From the IMG/VR virus record IMGVR_UViG_3300018933_000004, positions 1 through 64,000 of that record: a stretch of DNA of 64,000 bases. The stretch is one strand, 5' to 3'. This DNA comes from a virus. Numbering within the stretch: the stretch's first letter is position 1; each line of letters begins with the position of its first letter. The notes beneath the pieces are model-generated. The model saw only the letters and a list, made by a program, of their open reading frames with translations, was not told the DNA's origin and made no database searches. The position numbers and the translations under genes were made by a program. This document shows positions 42,416 to 50,631 of this stretch, in pieces.

Positions 42416-43177
42416 GTGACCACCGCCGCCAAGCCCATCCCGGAGCACATCAAGAACGTCCAGAGGGACGCCGATGCGATGGGCTGGGACGTGCAGACCA
42501 CTCCCACCAGCGTCAAGATCACTCCGCCGAACGCCAAGAAGAACCAGGCGATCACCATCTCGCTGAACCCCCCGCCCGCCCCGCCGCAGATGCAGGCCCA
42601 GCTGGCCAAGGGCGGCTTCCTCGCGGCGCTGCAGGCCTGGAGTCGCGAGCAGGACGGCAAGAAGCAGGAGACCGACCAGCCGACCGACGGCAAGCGGATC
42701 TGCCCTGAGTGCAAGGCCGACGGCGCGAAGGAGCCCTACACCAGCGACCGCGTCCAGAGCATGGCCGCGCACCGCCGCAAGGCCCACGGCATCCTCGGCA
42801 AGAGCGCGGAGGCCGTGCGCCGCCGCGAGCAGCTGGCCGCTGCCAAGAAGGCCGCCGCGAAGAAGGCGGCCCCGAAGAAGCCCGCGCCCAAGGCGGCCGT
42901 CCCGACCCAGCGCGCTGAGCCCGAACCCAAGGCCGAGCCCACTGCCGCCCTGCAGGTCAACGTGGACCTCCTGCCCAACCCGGTCGCCGAGGCCGTGAGC
43001 ACGCTGCTCACCGCCGTCAAGGAGGCCACCGGCGGTACCGACGCTCTCCGCAAGGAGGTCGAGGAGCTGCGCGACTTCCGCAACAAGGTCGTCGAGCTCG
43101 TCAATGACGGGACCAAGGCCCCCGTCCACGTCGTGGCCTTTATCCTCGACCTGGCCAACGCCACCGAGGAGCTGTAG
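42416..43177 (+). CDS. Zinc-finger, Lys/Ala-rich DNA-binding-like protein
   Basis: 253 residues from GTG 42416 with CAGGAG upstream and leader box TCCCGCCAG at 42380. A finger RICPECKADG ... AAHRRKAHG lies at about 97-128, followed by a histone H1-like run (AAAKKAAAKKAAPKKPAPK) and a helical C-terminal domain. Likely a nucleoid- or virion-DNA-associated protein; function inferred from composition. Confidence 0.6.
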   Translation: MTTAAKPIPEHIKNVQRDADAMGWDVQTTPTSVKITPPNAKKNQAITISLNPPPAPPQMQAQLAKGGFLAALQAWSREQDGKKQETDQPTDGKRICPECKADGAKEPYTSDRVQSMAAHRRKAHGILGKSAEAVRRREQLAAAKKAAAKKAAPKKPAPKAAVPTQRAEPEPKAEPTAALQVNVDLLPNPVAEAVSTLLTAVKEATGGTDALRKEVEELRDFRNKVVELVNDGTKAPVHVVAFILDLANATEEL

Positions 43178-43203
43178 TCCGCACCGGCCGAACGCCCCCA
43201 TCC

Positions 43204-43232
43204 TTGCAACGCATCTTTGGATGCGTTACGGT
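43204..43232 (+). promoter_or_regulatory. Palindromic-spacer promoter, member 1
   Basis: TTGCAA (43204-43209), 17 bp, TACGGT (43227-43232). AACGCATC-TTTG-GATGCGTT (43208-43227) is a perfect dyad filling the spacer; GGGGG follows the -10. Shared with 58781, 59785 and 63107. Confidence 0.8.
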
Positions 43233-43272
43233 GGGGGCGTTCCCTTGTCCAGCAACATGAAGGAGGCGCCCT

Positions 43273-43773
43273 GTGGCTCCCAAAAAGCATCCGCCGCGCA
43301 GGACTCAGGGCGTCAACCCGTACCTGGTCGACATGACCGAGATCCCTCAGACCCCGGCCATCACCGCCGTGCACGAGATCGCCAAGCTGGCCTTCCAGGT
43401 CAGCCAGCTCCACGAGTCACTCGGCGAACTCGTCATCGACGGCACCGAGCTCGGCCTGGCCGAAGGCCAGATGCAGAGCCACGTCATCCGCGCCCAGGGC
43501 AGGCCCTTCAGCTGGCGCTCCCAGCTGACCAGGATCCTGGAGAGGGATCGCGGGTACGACTCCTCCCAGCCCTGGCGCGAGCGCACCAAGGACATCAGGC
43601 CCGAGGAGATCCCCTCCTACCTCAGCCCAGAGTCCGTCGCCGCCATCCGCGAGGGCGTCCAGGCCCTGGCCCGGGTGATCGCGGACGTCGAGGAGGCCCG
43701 CAAGAGGGAGTACCCGGCCGTCCACGCCCGCGCCAAGGCAGCCATCGAGGGCGTCTCCGCCAAGGCCAGCTGA
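43273..43773 (+). CDS. Hypothetical phage protein
   Basis: 166 residues; GTG 43273 with AAGGAGG at 43260-43266. Basic N terminus (APKKHPPRRTQG), then helical segments (AVHEIAKLAFQVSQLHESL, SVAAIREGVQALARVI). Controlled by the palindromic promoter at 43204-43232. Not recognised. Confidence 0.6.
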   Translation: MAPKKHPPRRTQGVNPYLVDMTEIPQTPAITAVHEIAKLAFQVSQLHESLGELVIDGTELGLAEGQMQSHVIRAQGRPFSWRSQLTRILERDRGYDSSQPWRERTKDIRPEEIPSYLSPESVAAIREGVQALARVIADVEEARKREYPAVHARAKAAIEGVSAKAS

Positions 43774-43872
43774 CAGAACAGCGCCCCCGACAGGGTCCCT
43801 GGTCCGGACCGAGTCGGAGGCGCTGCGGCGAGGCCATCCACCCGAACATCCCGCCTAGGAGCACAAGCAGAC

Positions 43873-44862
43873 ATGGCCACCATCACCAAGAGTACCCGCA
43901 TGGGCGGCGCGCTGTCCCGCACCGACTGGGACAAGACCCTCACCGACGGCGGCATCTACCTCCTCGCCGTCGGCGGCTTCTACGTCGGCTACCAGACCCT
44001 CTACACCCAGGCCCTGCGCGTCGGCTTCCCCGAGGACCAGGCCGTCGTCGTCGCCGCCCTCGCCGACCTCGCCATCCTGCTGTACTCCCGCAAGGCCGTC
44101 CGCGAGGTCAAGGCCGGACGATCCGCCCGCATCATCCGCACCATCGTCGCCCTCTTCTCCCTGGCCACCTTCGCCCTCCAGCTCCGCGCCGCATGGGGCG
44201 ACACCCTCTCCGTCACCTTCCACGCCCTGCCCCCGGCCGTCTGGATCATCGGCCACGAGATGATGCTGCGCGGCCGCCTGCGCGACGCCAAGGCCGCCCG
44301 CCGCACCGCCGAGATCAAAGCAGGCCTGCGCCCCGCCCCCCTGCCACGCATCCGCCGCGCCTGGTGGCTCCTGGACCCGGCCCACACCTTCACCGTCTGG
44401 CGCCTGTCCAAGATGTGGGAGAAGGACCCCGCCACCGTCATCCGCCACGAGGCCGCCAAGCGCCAAGCCGAGGGTAAGGACATCCCCCTCGCCTGGCAGG
44501 GCTTCCTCCTCGACACCCCGGCCCCGGACGCGCCCGTTCGCCACGAGATCTGCGGCGCCGCCACCCTCTTCACGCCCGAGGTCCCCGAGCTGCCCGCGCC
44601 GCCGGTCAGCGCCGTCCTGTACCGACAGTCCAACGACCGCGAAGAAGTCCCGGCCAACGAGGTCGCCGTGTTCCTCCGCACCCTGCCTGTCGCCCCGCTC
44701 AAGGGCCGCCCGAAGGACAAGGCCATGGAGTACATCCGCGAGGTCGAGGCGCTCGGCGCCCAGTACGACATCAAGGTCACCGGCAAGCTCCTCGCCGAAC
44801 TGCTCCAGGTCGACGAGGGCCGCGTCTCCAAGATCCGCAAGGACATGGTCCCCACCCCCTGA
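43873..44862 (+). CDS. DUF2637-like membrane protein with C-terminal HTH
   Basis: 329 residues; leader ATCCCGCCTAGGAG at 43848-43861. Four hydrophobic spans in the first 135 residues (GIYLLAVGGFYVGYQTLY, AVVVAALADLAILLYS, IIRTIVALFSLATFALQL, PPAVWIIGHEMML) follow the DUF2637 layout seen on Streptomyces plasmids. The C-terminal tail ends in an HTH-like segment (TGKLLAELLQVDEGRVSKI). Membrane-bound DNA-binding proteins of this sort are linked to plasmid spread, so this supports a phage-plasmid nature; inference. Confidence 0.55.
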   Translation: MATITKSTRMGGALSRTDWDKTLTDGGIYLLAVGGFYVGYQTLYTQALRVGFPEDQAVVVAALADLAILLYSRKAVREVKAGRSARIIRTIVALFSLATFALQLRAAWGDTLSVTFHALPPAVWIIGHEMMLRGRLRDAKAARRTAEIKAGLRPAPLPRIRRAWWLLDPAHTFTVWRLSKMWEKDPATVIRHEAAKRQAEGKDIPLAWQGFLLDTPAPDAPVRHEICGAATLFTPEVPELPAPPVSAVLYRQSNDREEVPANEVAVFLRTLPVAPLKGRPKDKAMEYIREVEALGAQYDIKVTGKLLAELLQVDEGRVSKIRKDMVPTP

Positions 44863-44880
44863 CCCGCAGTAGCCTGAACA

Positions 44881-44926
44881 GCAGCAGGGCCCAGGAGAAC
44901 GTGACGGATCTCCTGGGCCCTGCTGC
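44881..44926. terminator. 18-bp perfect bidirectional terminator
   Basis: GCAGCAGGGCCCAGGAGA (44881-44898) pairs exactly with 44909-44926 around a 10-nt loop, between convergent genes. Confidence 0.9.
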
Positions 44927-44933
44927 CGCACTC

Positions 44934-45293
44934 TCAGAGGGTGTAGGTGTCCCCGTTCAGCTGGTACAGCTCAACAGCCACCCGGCCCAGCAGATCGTCG
45001 CTGGCGCCCCGGTTGCACATCTCTCCCAGGTCCACCCGGAACTGCCGGATCGCCGCCGTCGAGGGCGCCCACCCGCCGTCCGTGTCCTCAACCGTCCCCC
45101 TGGCACTGGCCAGCAGCGACTCGGCCGCGTCCCACTGCTCGCCGTCGTCCATCCGGCCAGCCCAGTCCGAACACGACCGCGCGCCCGGCGGCACCTCACT
45201 CTGCCCGCCGCCGTCCTCGCCGCCCGGATCTCCGCACGCGGTCACGGTGACCGCCAGCACGACGGCCGAGACGATCAAACCCACTCTGCACAT
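44934..45293 (-). CDS. Secreted lipoprotein
   Basis: 119 residues from ATG 45293, preceded by GGGAGAG; the longer start lacks a Shine-Dalgarno. Signal peptide MCRVGLIVSAVVLAVTVTAC with lipobox VTAC, then Gly-rich linker. The mature part has two further Cys (ARSCSDWAG, GEMCNRG) that may pair. Exported and lipid-anchored on the host membrane; possibly superinfection exclusion, which is inference. Confidence 0.7.
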   Translation of the reverse strand: MCRVGLIVSAVVLAVTVTACGDPGGEDGGGQSEVPPGARSCSDWAGRMDDGEQWDAAESLLASARGTVEDTDGGWAPSTAAIRQFRVDLGEMCNRGASDDLLGRVAVELYQLNGDTYTL

Positions 45294-45365
45294 CGCTCTC
45301 CCCTCCCGCCAAACCCTCCCCGGCCTGGCGGGAGACATTCAACCACCCGCCCCCACCACGAGAAG

Positions 45366-46151
45366 ATGAGCCGCATGACCGCGAAGGCGAAGAAGGCATG
45401 GGACGAGCTGAACAAACGTCAGCAGACCTACATGGAAGCCATCTACCACGCCGACCAGGCCGTCGAGGCAGCCCACCGCAAGGAGGCCGCCCGCACCTGG
45501 AGTAACACCCCCGCCCGCGTATGGCGCCGCCTGCCCTTCAACGGGCCCTACTCTCACATCGCGCCCGCGCTGCGCCACCACAAGGTCTACGACACCGGCG
45601 CCGGAGCCACCCTGGCAGCGCTCCGCGACCGAGGGCTGATCGAGAGCGAGACCTGGACCGGCCTGCTCACCGACCCGGTCTACGTCTGGATCACCCGCGA
45701 GGGGCGGGCGGCCGTACGGGCCGGGCTCGGTCTGCAGTCGGCGCGCACCAGCAAGCCCAAGTGGGCCCTGTCGGAGTGGCTCTGGAAGGAACTGGTCAAG
45801 GTGGCCGCCGCCGGACCCGAGGGCCTCCAGCGCGGAGGGCTCTATGGCGACTCCCACCTCTATCTCTCCAAGGGACATAAAGGCCGCCGGGGCAACCGCC
45901 CCTACGTAGACGGCTCGAACTACCGGTGGGTCACCTACGACGCCTACGTCAGCCTCGGCAGCTCCGAGACGTACAAGAAGTCCGAGCCGGTGTACTACTA
46001 CATCCTCACCGACGAGGGCCGCGCCCACTACGCCGAATACCTGGAGCAGTACCGCGAGCTGTACCCGGACATCGACGCCCCCGACCTACAGGATCCAGGC
46101 GGCCAGGAGGACGAGGAGCAGGACGGAGCCCCAGAAGCCGCCGACCAGTAG
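45366..46151 (+). CDS. Winged-helix-like hypothetical protein
   Basis: 261 residues from ATG 45366. Two parallel halves each carry a wing-like ending (YVWITREGRAAVRAGL and YYYILTDEGRAHYAEYL), suggesting an internal duplication of a winged-helix fold. C terminus acidic (QEDEEQDGAPEAADQ). Divergent from the lipoprotein gene across a 72-bp region with the CTCCCGCCA/TGGCGGGAG dyad (45303-45334). Possibly a regulator. Confidence 0.55.
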   Translation: MSRMTAKAKKAWDELNKRQQTYMEAIYHADQAVEAAHRKEAARTWSNTPARVWRRLPFNGPYSHIAPALRHHKVYDTGAGATLAALRDRGLIESETWTGLLTDPVYVWITREGRAAVRAGLGLQSARTSKPKWALSEWLWKELVKVAAAGPEGLQRGGLYGDSHLYLSKGHKGRRGNRPYVDGSNYRWVTYDAYVSLGSSETYKKSEPVYYYILTDEGRAHYAEYLEQYRELYPDIDAPDLQDPGGQEDEEQDGAPEAADQ

Positions 46152-46517
46152 CAGGGCAGCGCGGACGTACGGGTGGTGCGGTGTGTGGCGGGTCACGGCG
46201 TCCAGTGTGCCCTGGAATCTCCGGCTCCACCGAACGGGCCGGGAAAGGCCGAAGGCCCCCGAACGAGTCAACGGGGGCCTTCGGCTGCTTGGGCGCCTTG
46301 AGAGGTGCCTTCAGCGTTGCGATCCTCGCCCTGGGCGGATGGCTGTCTGCAACACCCCGCATCGGCGGGGACAACTGCAAGCAGTCAGCCGGGACATCCC
46401 CGCTGACGCGGGGGAATCACCTCACGGCGGCAAGGTGACCGGCCCGGTCCCAGGGCCCGTGCCGGTAAAAAGAACTCTAGCGGCTCCGGGCTGTTGGTGC
46501 GGGCGAGTTGGAGAGAT
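46152..46517. other. Intergenic region with terminator and CRISPR-repeat-like hairpins
   Basis: No gene. Terminator at 46248-46285. Then CCCCGC-ATCG-GCGGGG (46355-46370) and CCCCGC-TGAC-GCGGGG (46398-46413); the latter sits in GGGACATCCCCGCTGACGCG (46391-46410) and continues to AATCAC, very like a type I-E CRISPR repeat. Confidence 0.55.
46248..46285. terminator. Bidirectional terminator
   Basis: GCCGAAGGCCCCCG and its exact complement with a 10-nt loop; downstream of the gene ending at 46151. Confidence 0.85.
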
Positions 46518-47939
46518 TCACTCTGCGGGGTGTCGGCGTCCCCGAAGGAAGGGGTAGCGCACTTCAAGGCCGAGGATGACAGTCGGCGGCCGCTGCAGGT
46601 ACCGCCCCCACAGCGTCTCGTCCCGGTCCTGGCTGGGGCCGCGAACCGGCGCAGCTGCGGAGCTTTTCGTGGATCCCTCGTAGTTGTTGCAGGCTGCACA
46701 CAGCAGGCCACGGACGAGTCCGGTGTCGTGGTCGTGGTCTTCGTGGTGCTCGGTACGGCCGGGGAGTATGCCGCACATCGCGCACCGGTTCTGGTGGAAG
46801 GCGAGGAGCCGGTCGACGGGGTGCTGGTCAGGGTCGTACGGCGGCACGGGCCAGGACCAGCAGTCGGGTTCGTAGCTCGCCCAGCGCTGCTCCCAGTCGT
46901 CCCAGCGCTGCTGGTACGCCCGGCACTCGGGGCAGGTGTCTGCCTCTTCGGGGGTGCGGTGGGCGTGCATGGGACTGGCGCCGAGGGTCTCTTCCAGGTC
47001 GCGCTGCATGCGCAGGGCGAGAGGAAGGTCTGTGGGCTGGGGGGTGTCGGTCCAGGTGCCGTCGCCCGCGCGGTGGCGGCGCTTGACGGTCGTGAGGGCG
47101 GCGGGCAGGCCGTCGGTGAAGGGAGTCGGGGAGAGGGCGATCTGGTCGGGTGTGACGCGGTCGGGCAGCAGCCGGTTGTCGCCTGCCGCGAGGACGGCGC
47201 GCAGCGCGGCGGCGGGGGTGACGTGGGGGTCGAGGCGGGCGCCGCTGCGGGAGGTGATGAGGGGTTCGGTGGGGTCGTCGGTGGGTGAGGGGACGCGGTG
47301 GGGGAGGTAGGCGCGGATGGCCCGTTCGAGCTCGCGGCTGATGCGGTAGACCTTGACGCCCTCGCCCTTGGGGAAGGGGGCTCGGACCTGCGGGGGGCGG
47401 TTGTCGAGGAGGGGGATGCTGTCGAGGTTGAGGCCGACGATCTGCCGGGGGCGGAAGCCGTCGAGCATGGCGTAGACGAGTGTCTTGTCGCGGTGGCCGT
47501 GGCGGGCGCCGCTGGCGGCGTGCAGCCGGGCGAGGAAGGCGATGGCGATGGTCTGGCGGCGGTCGAGGGCGGGGGTACGGGGCAGGTCGGTGGTGCGCAG
47601 CCGGGCGGGGTCGAAGGGCATCTCGTCCAGGCGGCCGGTGCGGACGGCGTAGTCGTAGAAGCTGGACAGGGCGCTGAGGCGGCGCATGCGGCTGTGGGCT
47701 GAGCCCTTGAGGCGGTCGCGGGCGCGGCGGCTGTGGGTGGCGAAGTCGGCCCAGGTCTGGACGTGGGCCTCGCTGGCGTTCCAGGCGCCGATGCCCATGG
47801 CGTCCTCAATGAAGTCGAGCCAGGCGGTGACGTCCTCGCGGTAGCGGGCGGGCGTGGTGCCCTGGAAGGCGCGGTCCTGACGGCCGCGCTGGTGCTCGGT
47901 GAGCCACTCTTCCATGACGGCGTAGGGGTCGTCGGCCAA
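46518..47939 (-). CDS. Fusion of a degenerate tyrosine-recombinase-like region and endonuclease VII/HNH
   Basis: 473 residues; TTG start at 47939 with GGGGAGGAT upstream. The N-terminal 110 residues look like a phage-integrase core-binding domain (DRLKGSAHSRMRRLSALSS). LDGFRPRQIVGLNLDSI resembles the first catalytic Arg motif, but HxxR and the Tyr are not seen. The C terminus is endonuclease VII-like: NRCAMCGILPGRTEHHEDHD, HDTGLVRGLLCAACNNYEG. A zinc pair CPECRAY precedes it. Probably a structure-specific nuclease using the recombinase-like part to bind DNA. Promoter lies in the left arm of the inverted repeat upstream. Confidence 0.7.
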   Translation of the reverse strand: MADDPYAVMEEWLTEHQRGRQDRAFQGTTPARYREDVTAWLDFIEDAMGIGAWNASEAHVQTWADFATHSRRARDRLKGSAHSRMRRLSALSSFYDYAVRTGRLDEMPFDPARLRTTDLPRTPALDRRQTIAIAFLARLHAASGARHGHRDKTLVYAMLDGFRPRQIVGLNLDSIPLLDNRPPQVRAPFPKGEGVKVYRISRELERAIRAYLPHRVPSPTDDPTEPLITSRSGARLDPHVTPAAALRAVLAAGDNRLLPDRVTPDQIALSPTPFTDGLPAALTTVKRRHRAGDGTWTDTPQPTDLPLALRMQRDLEETLGASPMHAHRTPEEADTCPECRAYQQRWDDWEQRWASYEPDCWSWPVPPYDPDQHPVDRLLAFHQNRCAMCGILPGRTEHHEDHDHDTGLVRGLLCAACNNYEGSTKSSAAAPVRGPSQDRDETLWGRYLQRPPTVILGLEVRYPFLRGRRHPAE

Positions 47940-48284
47940 GGTGATCCTCCCCGGATACAGCTTCTTTAGACAATTGCCAAGCCATCACCCTAGATGCCGT
48001 CGTGGTGCCCGTGCACGGAACAGTGCGGGGCGGCGCCGCGCGCGCACTTCTCTGAGAGGGGCGTGGCTCGGCGATTGTCTAAAGAAGCTGTATCCGGGGA
48101 AAACGCGGTGACACCCGGGGTGGTTCACGAAGGATCGACGGCTGGCGGACCGCGTGGCGGAGAACCCGATCCTCCCACGGCCAGCACGGCGAACGCCAGA
48201 AACGCCGCGCCGTATCGTGTGGTCCATGCCCCGGCCTGCGTCAGTTCCTCCCCGACGGCTGACCGCTGCCGATAAGCTCCCTCC
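47940..48284. promoter_or_regulatory. Control region with 26-bp perfect inverted repeat
   Basis: Arms at 47949-47974 and 48074-48099 are exact complements, flanking 99 bp; weaker homology extends about 16 bp inward. On the minus strand TTGGCA (47980-47975), 17 bp, TATCCG forms a promoter for the recombinase-like gene; the right arm has TCGGCG in place of TTGGCA. The interior and the 48100-48284 flank hold no convincing gene. GATAAG at about 48271-48276 may be the -10 of the next gene. Confidence 0.7.
47949..48099. repeat. Long inverted repeat (26-bp arms)
   Basis: The left arm begins CCCCGGATACAG and ends AGACAAT; the right arm is its exact complement. The arms are AT-richer than the surroundings. 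Confidence 0.9.
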
Positions 48285-48698
48285 ATGAGGAGCACCGAGC
48301 CCGATCAGCCCGCCGACCCCGCCGACTTCCCTCCCGAAGTGCGGGACGCCCTGCGCAAGAGGAGTGAGCGCGGCCCCGTGGTCGATATGGCCACAGGCGA
48401 GCGCGTCGCCGAGGACGGCCGCCTGGTCTCCGACGAGCAGCTGGTCGCCTGTCTCGAATGCGCCCGCGCCATCGCCCTGGGCTGGTGGGGCGCCATCGCA
48501 CGCCACTTCGGCAATCCCGATGCCCCTGTCTGCGCCCTGTGCGGCGAAGGCGAAGCCACCCTCACCCCCACCCAGTGGTTCGCCCAGGTCACCCAGCTCA
48601 TGCAGGCTCACATCGCCGCCGGGAAGCACCACAGCTGGCGTGAGGACTCTCTCACGCGCCTCGGCATCGCCAGCCCGGGAGCAGACGGCCGTGGATGA
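48285..48698 (+). CDS. Hypothetical protein with Cys motifs
   Basis: 137 residues; ATG 48285 about 9 nt after a GATAAG -10-like hexamer, so possibly leaderless. LVACLECARAIALGWW and APVCALCGEGEATLTP give a four-Cys zinc site. Stop overlaps the next start by 8 nt. Function unknown. Confidence 0.55.
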   Translation: MRSTEPDQPADPADFPPEVRDALRKRSERGPVVDMATGERVAEDGRLVSDEQLVACLECARAIALGWWGAIARHFGNPDAPVCALCGEGEATLTPTQWFAQVTQLMQAHIAAGKHHSWREDSLTRLGIASPGADGRG

Positions 48699-49065
48699 CG
48701 TCGACCTCCTGCAGCACGCCACCCGCTTGCACAACGAGTGGCAGCACACGGCCTACCTCACCCTCGGCCGTCTGCTCAGCCGTGCTCACCGGGACGGCCT
48801 GCCCCCGCTCGAATGGACTGTCCTGCCCCACGGCGCGCTGCGCGGCGAGGTGCCCCACCGCGACTCTCGCGGTGAGGAGTACACCCCGGCGACGGGCCTG
48901 GCACTGTACGAGCGCTGGTGTGCCTACCTCGGGCCGGTCAAGCATGAGAAGGACAGGGTCTACTCCTTGCTGGGCAAGACGATCAAGACCGCGCGGGCCA
49001 GTGGCGCCCAGCCGTGGATGAAGGACACTCACATCGTCCTCCGCGTCGAGCTACGCGAGGAATGA
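48691..49065 (+). CDS. Hypothetical protein
   Basis: 124 residues from GTG 48691. Mixed alpha/beta; LQHATRLHNEWQHTAYLTL at the start and THIVLRVELREE at the end. Translationally coupled to the upstream Cys protein. Similar short proteins occur on Streptomyces elements; no motif recognised. Confidence 0.55.
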   Translation: MDDVDLLQHATRLHNEWQHTAYLTLGRLLSRAHRDGLPPLEWTVLPHGALRGEVPHRDSRGEEYTPATGLALYERWCAYLGPVKHEKDRVYSLLGKTIKTARASGAQPWMKDTHIVLRVELREE

Positions 49066-49079
49066 CACCACCGGCGCGG

Positions 49080-49113
49080 CGATAGTCTGAGCCCACTCCA
49101 TCCCGCCAAGGAG
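49080..49113 (+). promoter_or_regulatory. Candidate -10 and leader box
   Basis: GATAGTCT at 49081-49088 followed by TCCCGCCAAGGAG at 49101-49113, which includes the Shine-Dalgarno for ATG 49120. Confidence 0.55.
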
Positions 49114-49119
49114 ACGCTC

Positions 49120-49638
49120 ATGAAGCCGCTGTCCGAGGAGGAACCCGTGACAGCCAAAGCACACATCCCCACCCGCATGTGCCCGCACCCCTGGTGCCGC
49201 CCCGTCCACGGCGTCACCGCCGCCATGGTCGTCCTCGCCCTGCTCCCCTCCCTGGGGAACATCTGGCTCTGGATCGCCCTGCCCGCGCTCGGCGTCCTCG
49301 TGTACGCCCTTGTCCGGCTGCTGGTCGACCGCAACGCCGACCGTGATCAGGAGCACCGCGAGGAGATCGCCGCCCGGGACGGCATTCAGCTCGCCCGCCG
49401 GGCCATCCGCCCGGCCTGGGCCCGTGCTGCCGTCACCCTCGACATCCTGCTCCTGTTCGGCTCCGCCGCCGTCCTCGCCTTGACCCTGAGCACCGACCCC
49501 AGCCTCCCCGCAGAAGGACTCCAGGCGACCCTGAGCGACCTCCCCCTCTTGCTGCCCCCGCTGGCGCTGATCCTCGTCATCGAGTACTGCCACAAGAAGG
49601 CCACGGTCGTTGAGCAGCCCGTCGTCGGCAAGGGGTAG
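49120..49638 (+). CDS. Four-TM membrane protein
   Basis: 172 residues. Hydrophobic spans VTAAMVVLALLPSLG, IWLWIALPALGVLVYALV, VTLDILLLFGSAAVLALTL and LPLLLPPLALILVIEY, with a charged cytoplasmic loop (DRNADRDQEHREEIAARD). Cys/His near the N terminus (MCPHPWCRPVHG). Unknown function. Confidence 0.6.
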   Translation: MKPLSEEEPVTAKAHIPTRMCPHPWCRPVHGVTAAMVVLALLPSLGNIWLWIALPALGVLVYALVRLLVDRNADRDQEHREEIAARDGIQLARRAIRPAWARAAVTLDILLLFGSAAVLALTLSTDPSLPAEGLQATLSDLPLLLPPLALILVIEYCHKKATVVEQPVVGKG

Positions 49639-49647
49639 GACGTCAGC

Positions 49648-49704
49648 GGCCCCGCCGGAGCGCACCATCGGGGGGGGAGGATCGTACGCAGCATCGGCGG
49701 GGCC
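49648..49704. terminator. Long-loop GC hairpin
   Basis: GGCCCCGCCG and CGGCGGGGCC (10 bp, perfect) just after the membrane-protein stop; large loop. Confidence 0.5.
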
Positions 49705-49749
49705 TGGGGAGCGTGTACCCGGGTCTCGTTTGTTCATGCGCGCGCACGA

Positions 49750-49803
49750 CAGACCCCGCTCCTGCGCCACAGAGGAGGGGTGGGGGCGCAAGAGCGGGGT
49801 CTG
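49750..49803. terminator. 12-bp nested terminator between convergent genes
   Basis: CAGACCCCGCTC pairs with GAGCGGGGTCTG; inner TGCGCC/GGCGCA. Likely serves the leftward gene ending at 49852. Confidence 0.75.
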
Positions 49804-49851
49804 GCTCTGGGGGGTCAGCTCATGGGGACTTGGCGTTCAGCGGTGGTCGCG

Positions 49852-50049
49852 TCAGCTGGCATTGCATTGCGCGCACGGGATGGAGATGGGCTCCTTGGTT
49901 TCGGGGTTGACCATCATGATGGTGCCCAGGCCGTGCAGGCATGCGGGGCAGGGGTGGACGGGGCCGCGCCGGACGCGTTCCTGCTGCATGTGGCTCCACC
50001 TCTCAACCAGGTCCGCGTAGCGGGGGTCGATCCATGTGGTTCCGTCCAT
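49852..50049 (-). CDS. 65-residue zinc-ribbon-like protein
   Basis: ATG preceded by GGGAGGGAAC. Cys-x2-Cys pairs HPCPACLHG and IPCAQCNAS flank 20 residues, a compact zinc ribbon. Function unknown; 66 bp downstream of the next leftward gene. Confidence 0.6.
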   Translation of the reverse strand: MDGTTWIDPRYADLVERWSHMQQERVRRGPVHPCPACLHGLGTIMMVNPETKEPISIPCAQCNAS

Positions 50050-50115
50050 GTTCCCTCCCGGTGCCGGGTACCGAGTGTATGGCTTTCGGTACCCGGCGTG
50101 ATGGGTGTTGCGGAA

Positions 50116-50631
50116 TCAGGCGGTGGTGGTGGCCAGGCCGAAGACCTGCGGGGCTGTGCAGGCGCCGTCCTGGTTGCACTCGCTGTGCATGCAGTCGCCG
50201 CCCTTGATCTCGGTCTCGGCCTTCATGCCCCACAGGTACTCGTTGGGGGCGTATCCGGCGTTGCGGATGGCCTCGACGGTGTTGTCGAGGGTGGTGGCGT
50301 CGCGACGAAGCGTCTCCGGGCCCTCGGGGCGGTGGTGGAGGTAGCGGCCGAGGCCGTGGCACAGCTTGAAGTAGATCTCGGTGTGGAGGATCAGCGCGTG
50401 CCAGCCCATGTCGACGACGCGGGAGGGGCGCAGGGCTTTGCCCTTGTTCTTGCCGTTGGCGGCGGCGGCGAGGAACTTGAGGGCCTCGTCCACGATGCTC
50501 AGGGCGGTGGCCTGGTCCTCGACGCCCTCGTTGTCGCGGACGACCAGTGCGGCGACGCGGTTGGCCTCGTCCTCGGTGAGCATGTCGAGGGCGGAGGTCT
50601 TCAGGGTGGGGGCCTCGGGCGTGATGGTCAT
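50116..50631 (-). CDS. Glycine-rich-domain-containing-protein-like (GRDP/DUF1399-like)
   Basis: 171 residues. The core DEALKFLAAAANG, VVDMGWHALILHTEIYFKL, CHGLGRYLHHRPEGPE matches the actinobacterial proteins annotated as glycine-rich domain-containing (conserved WH-x-FILHT pattern). The C-terminal tail CMHSECNQDGAC is Cys-rich. Common in Streptomyces chromosomes, so possibly acquired from a host. Biochemical role not known. Confidence 0.6.
   Translation of the reverse strand: MTITPEAPTLKTSALDMLTEDEANRVAALVVRDNEGVEDQATALSIVDEALKFLAAAANGKNKGKALRPSRVVDMGWHALILHTEIYFKLCHGLGRYLHHRPEGPETLRRDATTLDNTVEAIRNAGYAPNEYLWGMKAETEIKGGDCMHSECNQDGACTAPQVFGLATTTA

Noticed and set aside
46355-46413. A CRISPR array
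   Set aside because: Only two repeat-like hairpins with a 43-bp period are present, the first is degenerate, and no cas genes lie nearby. Kept only as a solitary-repeat observation.
47994-48275. A rightward 93-codon frame through the inverted repeat
   Set aside because: It starts in the loop without a Shine-Dalgarno and the reading LSKEAVSGE in both arms follows from the DNA repeat itself.
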